Source: Mycolicibacter engbaekii (GTDB lineage Bacteria; Actinomycetota; Actinomycetes; Mycobacteriales; Mycobacteriaceae). From it: DNA of 64,000 nucleotides. The notes under the pieces were generated by a model that worked only from the letters and a program-made list of their open reading frames with translations, made no database searches and was not told the DNA's origin. This document shows positions 1 to 8,521 of this stretch, in pieces. Location of the stretch: NCBI RefSeq assembly GCF_002101585.1, contig NZ_LQOT01000014.1, forward strand, positions 1 through 64,000, given 5' to 3'. Position 1 is the stretch's first letter, and the number at the start of each line of letters is the position of its first letter. The translations under genes and the position numbers were made by a program.

Positions 1-72
1 TAGCATCCAGCATGACTCGTTGATCACCACGCGTGACTCACGCCGATCCGAAGTCCACCACCCCACGGGGCA

Positions 73-369
73 CTATCGGATCAGTGCACCATTGGTTGCC
101 GAGAGGCGCGCGAGCGCAATATTATTGGGAGTATTCGTCTCGGTATGTTCCGCGTTGGCTGCAAGCCTGTAACTGCGGCAGAGATGGTCCTTCGCGTCGG
201 CCCTCTGAATAGCAGTGAAGGTCCGTTCCGCTCCTTCTGACGGGCGGGTGAGCGCGCTCATCAAGGCCGTGGCCGCAATCAGGACCGCTAGCGCTGCGAG
301 CGCAGTCGCCGGGCGCCCTCGTGCGCTTGGGGGAAGGGGATGAGGGCCGAGCGGCGAATTCGTGTTCAC
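73..369 (-). pseudogene. Truncated paralog of the neighbouring small membrane-anchored protein
   Basis: This short reading frame (98 codons from a GTG at 369; a TTG further upstream is also possible) encodes a Pro-rich N-terminus, one membrane segment (about residues 20-42) and a segment ending in ALARLSATNGALIR. It aligns with the next gene (580-1065) through the pattern of membrane anchor, a Cys-containing helix and ALARIAMVNGAQIL. It stops where the paralog continues for about 60 more residues, and the sequence after the stop does not resemble the missing part in that frame. I infer a 3'-truncated copy. It could still be a functional short protein. No function is known for this family. Confidence 0.45.
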
Positions 370-579
370 TTCGCGAATATAAACTGCGCCCGGCAACTCT
401 GTGGGTGGACCGCATCAGCATTTCCGGCCGACCGCCAATGAGCTACACCAGCTGGCTTCAGTGCGGCGCTCGTACGCGGCATCGGGTGTGCCTCATAGCT
501 TCTACGCGGTAGCCGCGCCCACCGGCGTCGTGATTCTTGGCGCCCGTTAGACGACTGCCGTACCTGGCCATCAATGAGC

Positions 580-1065
580 TCATTCACCGCACAGCGCCTT
601 CACCGCTCGAGCGTTAGCGTTCGTGTCGTCAACTATCTGCTGCCATGCCGCCGACGTAGCGGTTTCTGTGCTGGCCAATGCTGCCTGAGTTTGCAGGGAT
701 ATCGCCAACACATGGCCAGCGTCGCGGAGACTGGCGTCAAGCGGTGGATCGGCCGCCGCCGTTTCGAGTATCTGGGCGCCGTTGACCATCGCAATGCGCG
801 CCAAAGCAATCTCGCCGCCTGGGGCTGTATCGATCTGCGAAGCGCGAAAAGCCAGATTGAATCTCTCGCAGAACTGTACTTTTGCCGCAGCCCTCTCGCC
901 GGTGGAGTACGTGGCAACAGGCGGGGCGGCCCGGTTGAGACTAATAAGAACGCCCGCTACAGCCACTACAGCGGTTGCGATAAGGCCGATGGTTAGCGCG
1001 GCGATCGGCCGGCCACTGGGTCGACTAGGCGGTGGTCCGGGCCACGGTGGCGGTGTCATCGTCAC
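580..1065 (-). CDS. Conserved mycobacterial hypothetical protein with one N-terminal membrane anchor
   Basis: A 161-aa protein with a Pro-rich cytoplasmic start (TPPPWPGPPPSRP), a single hydrophobic segment at about residues 22-44, and an Ala-rich helical domain beginning YSTGERAAAKVQFC and ending KALCGE. Two Cys near the ends of the outer domain could form a disulphide. This architecture recurs in mycobacterial hypothetical proteins, but I know no function for it. It faces away from the hairpin-rich gap downstream of the VOC gene and lies beside a truncated paralog, which suggests local duplication. The reading frame and codon use look genuine. Confidence 0.7.
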   Translation of the reverse strand: MTMTPPPWPGPPPSRPSGRPIAALTIGLIATAVVAVAGVLISLNRAAPPVATYSTGERAAAKVQFCERFNLAFRASQIDTAPGGEIALARIAMVNGAQILETAAADPPLDASLRDAGHVLAISLQTQAALASTETATSAAWQQIVDDTNANARAVKALCGE

Positions 1066-1136
1066 AGTCCGGATGTTAAACCCGAATCCGGCGAAACACC
1101 GTTCGAATGCAGCGCGGCGACTACGGGGAAATCTCC

Positions 1137-1490
1137 CTACCGTGCCAACGGCTTATAGAAAACCAGTCCGTTGCCCTTGTTGTCGTAGACCACCGCACGA
1201 CGCTCATGGGCATCGTCGTAGGGGCCTTTCACAATTCCGCCGCCGCTGGCTTCGATGGCCTTCGCCGCACCGTCGACGTCGTCGGTCTTGATGCCGACCA
1301 CCACCTGTCCGTGTATGGGGTGGTCGACCGCGGTCGCCAGAGCCAGTGTCACCGAACCGCCGTCAAGGGCGGCGAAGTGCGCCCCGTCGCGAAACTTCAG
1401 CGGCATGCCCAGGGTCTCGCTGTAGAACTTGATCGATTCGTCCAGGTTGTCGGTGGACAAGACGATCATCCGGATGTCGTGGTCGCTCAC
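1137..1490 (-). CDS. VOC (glyoxalase/bleomycin-resistance fold) protein
   Basis: A 117-aa single-module VOC protein: starts DIRMIVLSTDNLDESIKFYSETLGMP and contains a second beta-alpha-beta-beta-beta repeat ending NGLVFYKP. Such proteins dimerise to build a metal or small-ligand site. The usual first His ligand is absent near the N-terminus, so a metal-free binding role is possible. The GTG start is preceded by a strong AGGAGG at normal spacing. Substrate is unknown. It is the first gene reading leftwards from the long non-coding gap at 1491-1886. Confidence 0.8.
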   Translation of the reverse strand: MSDHDIRMIVLSTDNLDESIKFYSETLGMPLKFRDGAHFAALDGGSVTLALATAVDHPIHGQVVVGIKTDDVDGAAKAIEASGGGIVKGPYDDAHERRAVVYDNKGNGLVFYKPLAR

Positions 1491-1886
1491 TACTTCCTCC
1501 TGTGGTTCGATCTCGGTCCAGGCTAAGCCAGGGATACCGTCACCGGGTGGGTAAACGCCCGGGCTGCTTTGGTTGGCCCAGGTGCTGGTGGGGCGGGAGC
1601 GAAACCGACGTGCTGACCCCGGCCCCCAGGAACGTCGGCCCCCACCGCAAGGCGGGCTTGGCGCCCGTGGTCGTCGCCGGATGGGGGCATAGCCCCTGGT
1701 GGAAAGCCCGACGAGATGCTCAGTGCAGTAGCGGATTTCGCCTACGGATCACCGGCGGACTGAGGCGGCCACAATCGTTGTGTCGGCTGCGTGCGGCAAG
1801 CGAACCCGGCGTGAACGCCGCTGCCCAACGCCCCCGCGCGCAAATAATCTGCGCACCCGCCGGACCCGAGACACTAATCTAACCGC
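1491..1886. other. Gene-free gap with nested hairpins; candidate structured RNA or leader
   Basis: No convincing gene lies here; the open frames have atypical composition. The stretch is rich in complementary segments. Arms CCGGG/CCCGG pair at 1543-1562. A nested hairpin has an outer stem GGTGGGG (1587-1593) with CCCCACC (1640-1646) and an inner stem CCGACGT (1605-1611) with ACGTCGG (1632-1638), separated on the 5' side by CGGGAGCGAAA. A short hairpin GGGGC/GCCCC lies at 1684-1696. The gap separates the divergent VOC and GNAT genes, so it also holds their promoters. I do not recognise a named RNA family, and high GC alone yields some pairing. Confidence 0.35.
1875..1880 (+). promoter_or_regulatory. 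Predicted -10 (TAATCT) for a leaderless GNAT transcript
   Basis: TAATCT fits the mycobacterial TANNNT -10 consensus. It ends six bases before the ATG of the GNAT gene, and there is no Shine-Dalgarno sequence. That geometry is typical of mycobacterial leaderless transcripts, where transcription begins at the start codon. Confidence 0.45.
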
Positions 1887-2498
1887 ATGGGAATCGAAGC
1901 GCGGCCCGCGCTCAAACCGGACATCACACCACTGGCGCAGGCCTTGGGGCGGGCGTTTTACGACGACCCGGTGTCGATGTGGCTGTTGCCCGATGACGAC
2001 GCCCGCACTGGACAGCTGACCACGTTCTTCGGCACCTCGACCCGCTACCACCACCTGGCCGGCGGCGGCGTCGAGGTGGCCTACGACGGTGCGGAAGTCG
2101 GGGCGGCTGCACTGTGGGATCCGCCCAACCGCTGGAAGCAGTCGGTGTGGTCGCAGCTGCGGATGGTGCCGTCGTTGCTCCTGTCCCTGGGCTTTCGGCT
2201 TTCCCAGGGCCGCGCACTGACCGATCTGCTGGATGCCAACCACCCCGAGGAGCCGCACTGGTACCTGGCGGTGATCGGCAGTGACCCCGCGGTGCGGGGG
2301 CGCGGCTTCGGGCAGGCCGTCATGCAGCCGCGGCTGGATCGCTGTGACGCCGAGCTGTGCCCGGCCTACCTCGAGTCGAGCAAAGCGGAGAACGTGCCGT
2401 ACTACGAGCGGTTCGGTTTCCGTGTGATCGGCGAGATCAAGGTGCCCAACGGCGGCCCGACGTTGTGGAAGATGTGGCGGGAGCCGCAGACGCCCTAG
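1887..2498 (+). CDS. GNAT-family N-acetyltransferase (Rv0133-like)
   Basis: A 203-aa acetyltransferase. The acetyl-CoA pyrophosphate-binding motif RGRGFG is at residues 137-142 and follows a beta strand (WYLAVIGSDP). The C-terminal part YLESSKAENVPYYERFGF is the typical GNAT motif B with the conserved Tyr. Such enzymes acetylate amines on small molecules or proteins; the substrate here is unknown. The ATG is favoured because a -10 hexamer sits just upstream, implying leaderless expression. Position relative to the TetR/cyp138 block fits M. tuberculosis Rv0133, although unrelated genes have been inserted between. Confidence 0.85.
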   Translation: MGIEARPALKPDITPLAQALGRAFYDDPVSMWLLPDDDARTGQLTTFFGTSTRYHHLAGGGVEVAYDGAEVGAAALWDPPNRWKQSVWSQLRMVPSLLLSLGFRLSQGRALTDLLDANHPEEPHWYLAVIGSDPAVRGRGFGQAVMQPRLDRCDAELCPAYLESSKAENVPYYERFGFRVIGEIKVPNGGPTLWKMWREPQTP

Positions 2499-2512
2499 CC
2501 GACCGGCTCGGC

Positions 2513-3631
2513 TCAGTCGCTGACGGTGTCGCCGAGGCGTTCGGCGGCAGCAAGGTAGTCCCGGGCGAACTCGAACACGACGTCGCGCGCCGGCTTCACC
2601 TTGTTCATCAGGCCCACACCTTGGCCGACGAAGTAGGTCGAGAGCGCCTGCGCGCCCTCATGTCCGGTGGCCGCCAACTTGTCGATGCGACGAAGCGTCG
2701 GCTCGGCCAGCATGGACTGCAGCGGCAACGGCAACGTCGGATGACCCTTTTCGTTGGGCCGCCACGCGTCCGTCCAGTCCGAGACCAGCTGGCGAGCGGG
2801 CTTGCCGGTGCGCCCCGTGGAGCGGATGGTGTCCCGCGAGCTGGCCGCGAGCATCTTCTGCACGGTGTGCGGCGCGGTTTCGGCTTCCTCGGTGGTGAGC
2901 CACACCGAACCGGTCCAGGCACCGGCGGCGCCCAGCGCCACGCACGCCGCCATCTGGCGGCCGGTGACGATCCCGCCGGCGGCGAGCACGGGCACGGCGT
3001 CATCGATGGCCTCGATGACTTCGGGGACCACGACCAGCGTCGATACTTCGCCGCAGTGTCCGCCGGCCTCGGTGCCCTGAGCGACGATGAGGTCGACGCC
3101 GTGGGCCACCTGTTTGATGGCGTGCTCCTTGGCGCCCACCAGGGCCGCAACCGGGATGTCATTGTCTTTCCCGGACTTGATCATGTAGTCCGGCGGGACG
3201 CCGAGTGCGTTGGCCATCAGGCGGATGGGATGGGAGACGGCAACTTCGAGCAGTTGCTCGCCCGCGGTGCCGGCCAGCAAGGCCGATCCCAGGCGGGGGG
3301 TCTCGTCGGGCTCGATGTCGTGTTGGGCTAGCAGATCTGCGATGAAGGACTTGTACTCGTCGGGGATCCGGTCGGACAGTTGGCGGCCGGACAGGTTCTC
3401 GCCCTTGCCCTCGAACTTCGCCGGGACGATGATGTCGATGCCGTACGGCTTGCCCTTGACCTGCTCGTCGATCCAGGTCAGTTCCTGGTCCAGCTGTTCG
3501 GGGGTGTAGGCGGCGCCGCCGAGCACACCGAAGCCGCCAGCGTTCGTCACCGCGGCCACCACGTCGCGGCAGTGGCTGAAGGCGAACAGCGGAAAGTCGA
3601 TGCCGTACTGCTCGCAGATGGGGGTCTTCAC
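2513..3631 (-). CDS. Nitronate monooxygenase / 2-nitropropane dioxygenase-like flavoprotein
   Basis: A 372-aa FMN-dependent TIM-barrel protein. It carries the N-terminal NAGGFGVLGG loop (residues 30-39), the QGTEAGGHCGE segment (185-195) with the His associated with nitronate oxidation, and AAGGIVTGR (217-225), which binds FMN phosphate. The family oxidises alkyl nitronates such as propionate-3-nitronate, or acts on related CH-acidic substrates. GTG start, with AAGGAG upstream at slightly long spacing. It ends close to the GNAT gene in convergent orientation and is separated from the phosphatase genes behind it by a strong inverted repeat. Confidence 0.88.
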   Translation of the reverse strand: MKTPICEQYGIDFPLFAFSHCRDVVAAVTNAGGFGVLGGAAYTPEQLDQELTWIDEQVKGKPYGIDIIVPAKFEGKGENLSGRQLSDRIPDEYKSFIADLLAQHDIEPDETPRLGSALLAGTAGEQLLEVAVSHPIRLMANALGVPPDYMIKSGKDNDIPVAALVGAKEHAIKQVAHGVDLIVAQGTEAGGHCGEVSTLVVVPEVIEAIDDAVPVLAAGGIVTGRQMAACVALGAAGAWTGSVWLTTEEAETAPHTVQKMLAASSRDTIRSTGRTGKPARQLVSDWTDAWRPNEKGHPTLPLPLQSMLAEPTLRRIDKLAATGHEGAQALSTYFVGQGVGLMNKVKPARDVVFEFARDYLAAAERLGDTVSD

Positions 3632-3763
3632 GGTTCCACCGCTCCTTCAGGGGACGAGATCACTGACCGGGACCTGGCCCGGCGAGGGCCCAGGTGACTG
3701 TCAGGACGCTATCGCAGCACCCTGCGCGCTCGGCGGCGGGTGCGGAATTACCGCAGAACGCGC

Positions 3764-3800
3764 TGTGCCGCCAGGCAAGATGCTCTCGCCTGGCGGCACA
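3764..3800 (-). terminator. 13-bp perfect inverted repeat, probable terminator after the phosphatase array
   Basis: Arms TGTGCCGCCAGGC (3764-3776) and GCCTGGCGGCACA (3788-3800) are perfectly complementary around an 11-base loop. It lies just beyond the stop codon of the last phosphatase gene and before the next minus-strand gene. There is no U-tract, as is common for mycobacterial hairpin terminators. Confidence 0.65.
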
Positions 3801-3821
3801 ACGTGCGTGTTGTCGGGTGGG

Positions 3822-5267
3822 TCAGGCCACCAGTGCATCCAGATCGAGGTCGAGCAGCGGAGGCACTTCGGCGTCGGCCAGGTCCCCAGCGCCCAAGCCC
3901 TGGTCGGTCAGCAGCGCATCCAGCCAGGAGAACTCGGCGCTTCCCGGCGGGGGCAGCGGAGCGTCGGTCGGCGCGATCACCCCGGATCCCGTCAGGTAGG
4001 CGACGCCGCGCGCCAACAACTGCGTCACGTCCACGGTCAGGCCACCGAAGAAGTCGTTGAGCTGTTGGCCGACCGCGGCCAGCCCGCTGATCAAGAAGAT
4101 GTCCTGGTCGACGATGCCCTGCAGGAACTTGTCGATCTCGGTGACGAGCCCGTTGAGCACGTAGGGGATGGTGCCGACCACGGTGCGCAAGCCCAGGGCC
4201 AGGTCGTTGCCGATGTTGGGGTAGCCGTACATCGAGATGGCCGACAGCAGCGCCTGCTTGAGGTCGACCGGTTCCACCAGGCTGCCGGTGATCTCCGGGT
4301 CGGTGAACATCGGAGACCCGTCGAAGTCCGAGCGCAGCGGCACGCCGAAGATCTGCAGGATGGTCGGAGTGATGTCGGCGATGGAGTAGTTCAGGTTCTG
4401 GCTGCCGGCCTGCGCCTCGTTGCCGGCGAGAGAGAAGATGACGAATTGCGAAGTCTCGTTGGGCGATTGGAAGCCGTGGCCGAAGCCCAGCGACTGCTGG
4501 TGGCCGTGGTCGGTGGTGACGATGACCGTCCACCCATCGCCGGTTTCGCCTTGGGCAATGGCGATCGCGTCCATGATCTGCTGGATGTTGCCGCCGACAT
4601 TGATGACGGCCTGTGCGTATTCGGCCGAGCCGCCGCCGAACGTGTGACCGGCCTCATCGACCTGAACCTGGTAGGAGAAGATGAAATTCGGAATATCCGG
4701 GCTGGTCGTGGTCGCGAGGATCTGTGCGATGGTCTCCTCGGTGACCTCGGCGTCGGTGGCGGCCCAGGAGTCCTGGAACGGGATGAACAGGTTGTGGTCG
4801 GCCGGGTAGCCGCCCGCTTCGCCGATTCCGTTGATGAAATCCCAGTCGGCGATCACCGAGGTGTTGACCTCGGGGCGGAAGTACTCGAGCAGGTTGAACA
4901 CCGTGGGCCAGGCGTTGTACGGCTCGGGGGAGAACACGTTGTTGATCACGCCGTGCTTGTCGTCCCAGACCCCGGTGAGGATGGTCGACCAGGACGGACC
5001 GGAGATCGTGGTGTGGTTGACCTCGCTCGCCGCGCCGGTGATGCCCTGATCCATCAGGGTGCGGAAGCCGCTGCCCTCGTCGTAGGCGTATTCCAGGATC
5101 TTCGAGAGGTTGGTGCCGTCGACGCCGATCAGCAGCACGTTTTCGGCGGCCAGCAACCAGTCGGCGGTGGTCGCCGACAGCCCTACCGGTGTCCCGACGG
5201 CGGCCCCGGTGCCGGCAACCAGGGTTGCGACGGCCACTCCAGACAGAAACTTCTTGGCGGATATCAC
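3822..5267 (-). CDS. Secreted alkaline-phosphatase-superfamily phosphodiesterase, copy 1 of 3
   Basis: A 481-aa protein with a signal peptide (KKFLSGVAVATLVAGTGAAVG) and a type I phosphodiesterase/nucleotide pyrophosphatase domain. Likely metal ligands are Asp50 in LLIGVDGT, Asp204 and His208 in VDEAGH, and Asp253, His254 and His256 in TDHGH. The Ser/Thr-rich segment ISGPSWSTILTG (88-99) should supply the nucleophile. After about residue 340 a mycobacteria-type helical tail ends in an acidic, Leu-rich stretch. It probably hydrolyses phosphodiesters or phosphate esters outside the cytoplasm. GTG start with AAGGGGA upstream. A 157-base gap with its own promoter separates it from copy 2. Confidence 0.85.
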   Translation of the reverse strand: MISAKKFLSGVAVATLVAGTGAAVGTPVGLSATTADWLLAAENVLLIGVDGTNLSKILEYAYDEGSGFRTLMDQGITGAASEVNHTTISGPSWSTILTGVWDDKHGVINNVFSPEPYNAWPTVFNLLEYFRPEVNTSVIADWDFINGIGEAGGYPADHNLFIPFQDSWAATDAEVTEETIAQILATTTSPDIPNFIFSYQVQVDEAGHTFGGGSAEYAQAVINVGGNIQQIMDAIAIAQGETGDGWTVIVTTDHGHQQSLGFGHGFQSPNETSQFVIFSLAGNEAQAGSQNLNYSIADITPTILQIFGVPLRSDFDGSPMFTDPEITGSLVEPVDLKQALLSAISMYGYPNIGNDLALGLRTVVGTIPYVLNGLVTEIDKFLQGIVDQDIFLISGLAAVGQQLNDFFGGLTVDVTQLLARGVAYLTGSGVIAPTDAPLPPPGSAEFSWLDALLTDQGLGAGDLADAEVPPLLDLDLDALVA

Positions 5268-5311
5268 GATCGGTTCCCCTTTGTCAGAAGTGATGGGGCT
5301 GATGCTCGAAG

Positions 5312-5345
5312 ATACTAGCAGTTACCCAGCGAAAACTCAGGTTTC
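5312..5345 (-). promoter_or_regulatory. Promoter of phosphatase copy 1, conserved with that of copy 3
   Basis: Reading on the minus strand, a TAGTAT -10 lies at 5317-5312, preceded by TGC and a GTTTTCGCTGGGTAAC segment. The region upstream of copy 3 has the matching arrangement (TTTTTCCTGGGGGTCAGC, TGC, TAGCAT). Conservation between two paralogous promoters supports the call. The -35 is not well defined. Confidence 0.45.
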
Positions 5346-5424
5346 TCGGCAGGTCTGCTCACCTCAGGGCAGCGTGCAAAACCAGCGGAACGGCGGGACG
5401 CCGTACCCGCGCGGGGGACCCTGG

Positions 5425-6894
5425 TCAGTCCACCAGTACGTCGAGGTCGAACACCGGCGGAACATCGACCTCGACCAGCTCGGGGGCACCGAAGTCGACG
5501 GCGGCGAAGGTCTGGTCGGCCAGCAACATCTCCAGGGAAGCGGTGAATTCGGCCGGCGCGGGCAGCGGTGCGTCGTTGGGCGCAATGACGCCGGCCCCGG
5601 TCAGGTATGCAATAGCGCGGCCTAAGTCGTTCGCCACGTCGATCACCCACCCACCGACGGTGTTGAACACCCACTGGGCGCCCTGGGCCAGCCCGCTGAT
5701 CAGGAAGATGTCCTGGTCGATGATCGACTGCAAGAAGTTGTTGACGGGAGGGAAGGCCCAATCCCGCATGAAGTAACCGGCACCGCCGGCCAGCGCACGA
5801 AGACCCAGCATGAGGTGGGTACCGATGTCCGGGTAGCCGTAGGAGTCGATTGCGGCCTGCAGTGCGGTTTTCAGGTCATCCGGGAAGACAGTGCTGTTGA
5901 GCAGTTCCGGGTCGAGCTGCATGGGGGTGCCGTCGAAGTCCGACCGCATGGGAATTCCGAAGGCCTGCAGGATCGTGGGCACGATGTCGACGGTTTGGTA
6001 CGCCAAATTCTGGGCACCGGCCTGGTCGTCATTTCCGGCCAGCGAGAACATGATGAAACTCGTGGTCTCGTTAGGTGACTGGAGTCCGTGTCCGAGGCTG
6101 AACCCGGGCAGGTCGGGGTTCAGCTGATGGCCGTGGTCGGTGGTGAGGATGATGTTCCACTTGTCGCCGGTGGCCGCCTCGGCCAACGCCACCGCTTCCA
6201 GGATCTGCTTGAGGTTCGCCCCGACGTTGATGACCGCGTTCATGTACTCGTCGGACCCGGCGCCGTAGGAGTGTCCGGCGTGGTCGACCTGAGACTGGTA
6301 GGCGAACATGAAGTTCGGGATATCCGGGTTGGTGGTGGTCGCCAGGATGCGGGAGATGGTCTCCTGGGTGACGAGCTCGTCCATCTCGGCCGAGGTGGAT
6401 CCACCGGAGATTCCGATGATGTTGTCGGCCGGATAGTGGCCGATGGAGGCGATCTCGGTGAACAGGCCCCGGCCGGAGATCACGGTGGTCTCCACGTCCG
6501 GCCGACTGTACTCGATCAGGTTGAACACTGAGGGCCAGGTGGTGTACGGCTCCGGGCGGTAGACGTTGCTGACGATCCCATGCTTGTCGTCCCACACCCC
6601 GGTGAGGATGGTCGACCATGACGGCGTGGACAGCGTCTGGTGGCCGGTGAGGCTGGTGACGGCGGTAATGCCCCGGTCCGCCAGCATCTTGAAGCCGCTG
6701 TCGTCGTCGAAGGCGTACTCAAGGATCTTGTCGATGCGGGTTCCGTCGGTGCCGAGCAGCAGAAAGTTCTCCGCTGCAAGCATCCACTCGGCGGTCACGG
6801 TCGACAGACCCGCCTGCGTCCCCACCACCGAACCCGTGCCGGCGACCAGGCTGGCAACAGCCACGCCGCAGAGAGCTCTCTTGATTGTCGTCAC
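5425..6894 (-). CDS. Secreted alkaline-phosphatase-superfamily phosphodiesterase, copy 2 of 3
   Basis: A 489-aa paralog with signal peptide RALCGVAVASLVAGTGSVVG, the metal-site Asp in LLLGTDGT (about residue 50), the nucleophile region LSTPSWSTILTGVW, the VDHAGHSYG motif and TTDHGH. It differs most from its neighbours in the middle domain and in having Pro-Ala-rich spacers near the C-terminus. It starts 53 bases after the stop of copy 3, so the two are probably co-transcribed, with copy 3 first. Predicted exported phosphoesterase; substrate unknown. The second Asp-His pair is VDHAGH here, against VDEAGH in copy 1. Confidence 0.85.
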   Translation of the reverse strand: MTTIKRALCGVAVASLVAGTGSVVGTQAGLSTVTAEWMLAAENFLLLGTDGTRIDKILEYAFDDDSGFKMLADRGITAVTSLTGHQTLSTPSWSTILTGVWDDKHGIVSNVYRPEPYTTWPSVFNLIEYSRPDVETTVISGRGLFTEIASIGHYPADNIIGISGGSTSAEMDELVTQETISRILATTTNPDIPNFMFAYQSQVDHAGHSYGAGSDEYMNAVINVGANLKQILEAVALAEAATGDKWNIILTTDHGHQLNPDLPGFSLGHGLQSPNETTSFIMFSLAGNDDQAGAQNLAYQTVDIVPTILQAFGIPMRSDFDGTPMQLDPELLNSTVFPDDLKTALQAAIDSYGYPDIGTHLMLGLRALAGGAGYFMRDWAFPPVNNFLQSIIDQDIFLISGLAQGAQWVFNTVGGWVIDVANDLGRAIAYLTGAGVIAPNDAPLPAPAEFTASLEMLLADQTFAAVDFGAPELVEVDVPPVFDLDVLVD

Positions 6895-6947
6895 GATCGG
6901 GTCTCCTGGTTGAAGTGGTGGGTGTTGGCGCCGCCGGCTTCGGCGGA

Positions 6948-8369
6948 TCAGCCCAACAGGGCCTCGAAGTCGAACAGCTGCGACAGGTCGACGGCCAGCA
7001 GGGACGGGTCGGAGAACTCGGCACTGCCCGGCAGCGGCAGCGGCGCGTCCGTGGGCGCGATCACGCCCGAGCCGAGCAGGTGGGCAATGCCGTGCGCCAG
7101 CGTGTTGGTGACATCCACGGTCAGGCCGCCGAAGAAACCGTTGATCAGCTGAGCGCCCTCGGCCAGCCCGCTGATCAGGAAGATGTCCTTGTCGACGATC
7201 CCCTGCAGGAATTCGTCGATCCCGTTGACAAACATGTTCAGGAAGTAGGGGACGGAGCCGATCACCGTCCGGATTCCCAGCGTGATGTCGTTACCGATAT
7301 TCGGGTAGCCATACATCGCCAGCGCGGACAGGAGTGCCTGTTCCAGATCGACGGGCGTGACGTGGCTGTTCAGAACGGTCGGGTCGTCCGCGAGCGAGAC
7401 GCCGTCGAAGTCCGAGCGCAGCGGGATGCCGAACAGCGACAAGATCGTCGGGGTGATGTCGGCGATCGAGTAGTTGAGGTTCTGGCTGCCGTCGGTCGCA
7501 TCGTTGCCGGCTTGATCGAAGATGACGAACGACGATGTCTCATTGGGCGATTGGAAGCCGTGGCCGATGCTCAGACCGGGCAGCGTCACCGTCTGCTGGT
7601 GGCCGTGGTCAGTGGTGATGAGGACCGACCAGTCGTCGCCGGTGATTGCCTGTACCTGGGCGATCGCGGCCAGGATCTGTTGGAGGTTGGCTCCGAGATT
7701 GATGATGGCCTGCGTGTATTCCTCCGACCCGCCGGCGAACTCGTGCCCGGCGTGGTCGGCCTGCGACTGGTAGGAGAACAGGAAACTCGAGATGTCATCC
7801 GGGTTGTCCGCGGTGCCGAGGATCTGGGCGATGGTCAGCGCGGTGACCAGCTCGTCGCTTTGGGCGGGACTGTCCTCGGGGCCCACGAAGACGTTGTTGT
7901 CCACGACGTATCCGCCGGAGTCGGCCAATTGGTTGAGGTAGCCCCAATTGCTGATGATCGTGGTGTCGATCTCCGGCTTGTTGTATTCGATGAGGTTGAA
8001 CACCGACGGCCATTGCGTGTACGGCTCGGGCCGGAACAGGTTGTTGAAGACGCCGTGCTTGTCGTCCCAGACTCCGGTGAGGACCGTCGACCAGGACGGC
8101 CCGGAAAGCGTGGTGTGGTTGATGATGCTTGCGGTTCCGGTGACGCTCTGCTCCATCGCCGTCTTGAAGCCGCTGTCGTCGTTGTAGGCGTACTCCAAGA
8201 CCTTGGAGAGGTTGACGCCGTCGAGACCGATCAGTAGCACGTGCTCGGCGGTGAGCATCCAGTCGGCAGTCACTGTCGACAGGCCCGCCTGCGTCCCCAC
8301 TGCCGCTCCCGTGCCCGCAACGAGGCTGGCGACGGCCGCACCGCACAGAAACTGCTTCACCTTTGTCAC
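6948..8369 (-). CDS. Secreted alkaline-phosphatase-superfamily phosphodiesterase, copy 3 of 3
   Basis: A 473-aa paralog and the promoter-proximal member of the array. It has signal peptide FLCGAAVASLVAGTGAAVG, the metal-site Asp in LLIGLDGV, the nucleophile segment LSGPSWSTVLTGVW, ADHAGHEFAGG and TTDHGHQQ. It is closest to copy 1 over the C-terminal helical part. The three leaders all carry a CGATCG-type sequence adjoining the start codon, showing duplication of whole units including the ribosome-binding region. Predicted to act in the periplasm, cell wall or medium. Confidence 0.85.
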   Translation of the reverse strand: MTKVKQFLCGAAVASLVAGTGAAVGTQAGLSTVTADWMLTAEHVLLIGLDGVNLSKVLEYAYNDDSGFKTAMEQSVTGTASIINHTTLSGPSWSTVLTGVWDDKHGVFNNLFRPEPYTQWPSVFNLIEYNKPEIDTTIISNWGYLNQLADSGGYVVDNNVFVGPEDSPAQSDELVTALTIAQILGTADNPDDISSFLFSYQSQADHAGHEFAGGSEEYTQAIINLGANLQQILAAIAQVQAITGDDWSVLITTDHGHQQTVTLPGLSIGHGFQSPNETSSFVIFDQAGNDATDGSQNLNYSIADITPTILSLFGIPLRSDFDGVSLADDPTVLNSHVTPVDLEQALLSALAMYGYPNIGNDITLGIRTVIGSVPYFLNMFVNGIDEFLQGIVDKDIFLISGLAEGAQLINGFFGGLTVDVTNTLAHGIAHLLGSGVIAPTDAPLPLPGSAEFSDPSLLAVDLSQLFDFEALLG

Positions 8370-8409
8370 GATCGTTTCCTCACCGGAGTATGCGGATCAC
8401 TTGGCGGCG

Positions 8410-8442
8410 ATGCTAGCAGCTGACCCCCAGGAAAAATTAAGC
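8410..8442 (-). promoter_or_regulatory. Promoter of the phosphatase copy 3-copy 2 unit
   Basis: Minus-strand TGC-TAGCAT (-10 at 8415-8410), preceded by an AT-rich TTAATTTTTCC that stands out in this GC-rich DNA. The same layout occurs before copy 1. The predicted transcription start lies about 35 bases before the coding region, which has a GAGGAAA ribosome-binding site. Confidence 0.45.
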
Positions 8443-8521
8443 TTAGCGGCCGGCTCCGCTCATTTGCCCAGTAAGTTACTGAGGAATCTGGGGGTTGGGG
8501 GAGCGTCCAGGCGCCTGCGGG

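Noticed and set aside
1502..1882. A 126-codon plus-strand frame in the long gap before the GNAT gene
   Set aside because: Composition is Arg/Trp-rich and irregular, it has no ribosome-binding site, and it overlaps the hairpins and the promoter of the GNAT gene.
3600..5318. A 572-codon open frame on the plus strand across phosphatase copy 1
   Set aside because: Arises from codon bias of the true minus-strand gene. It lacks any domain pattern, whereas the minus strand shows a signal peptide and all metal-site motifs.
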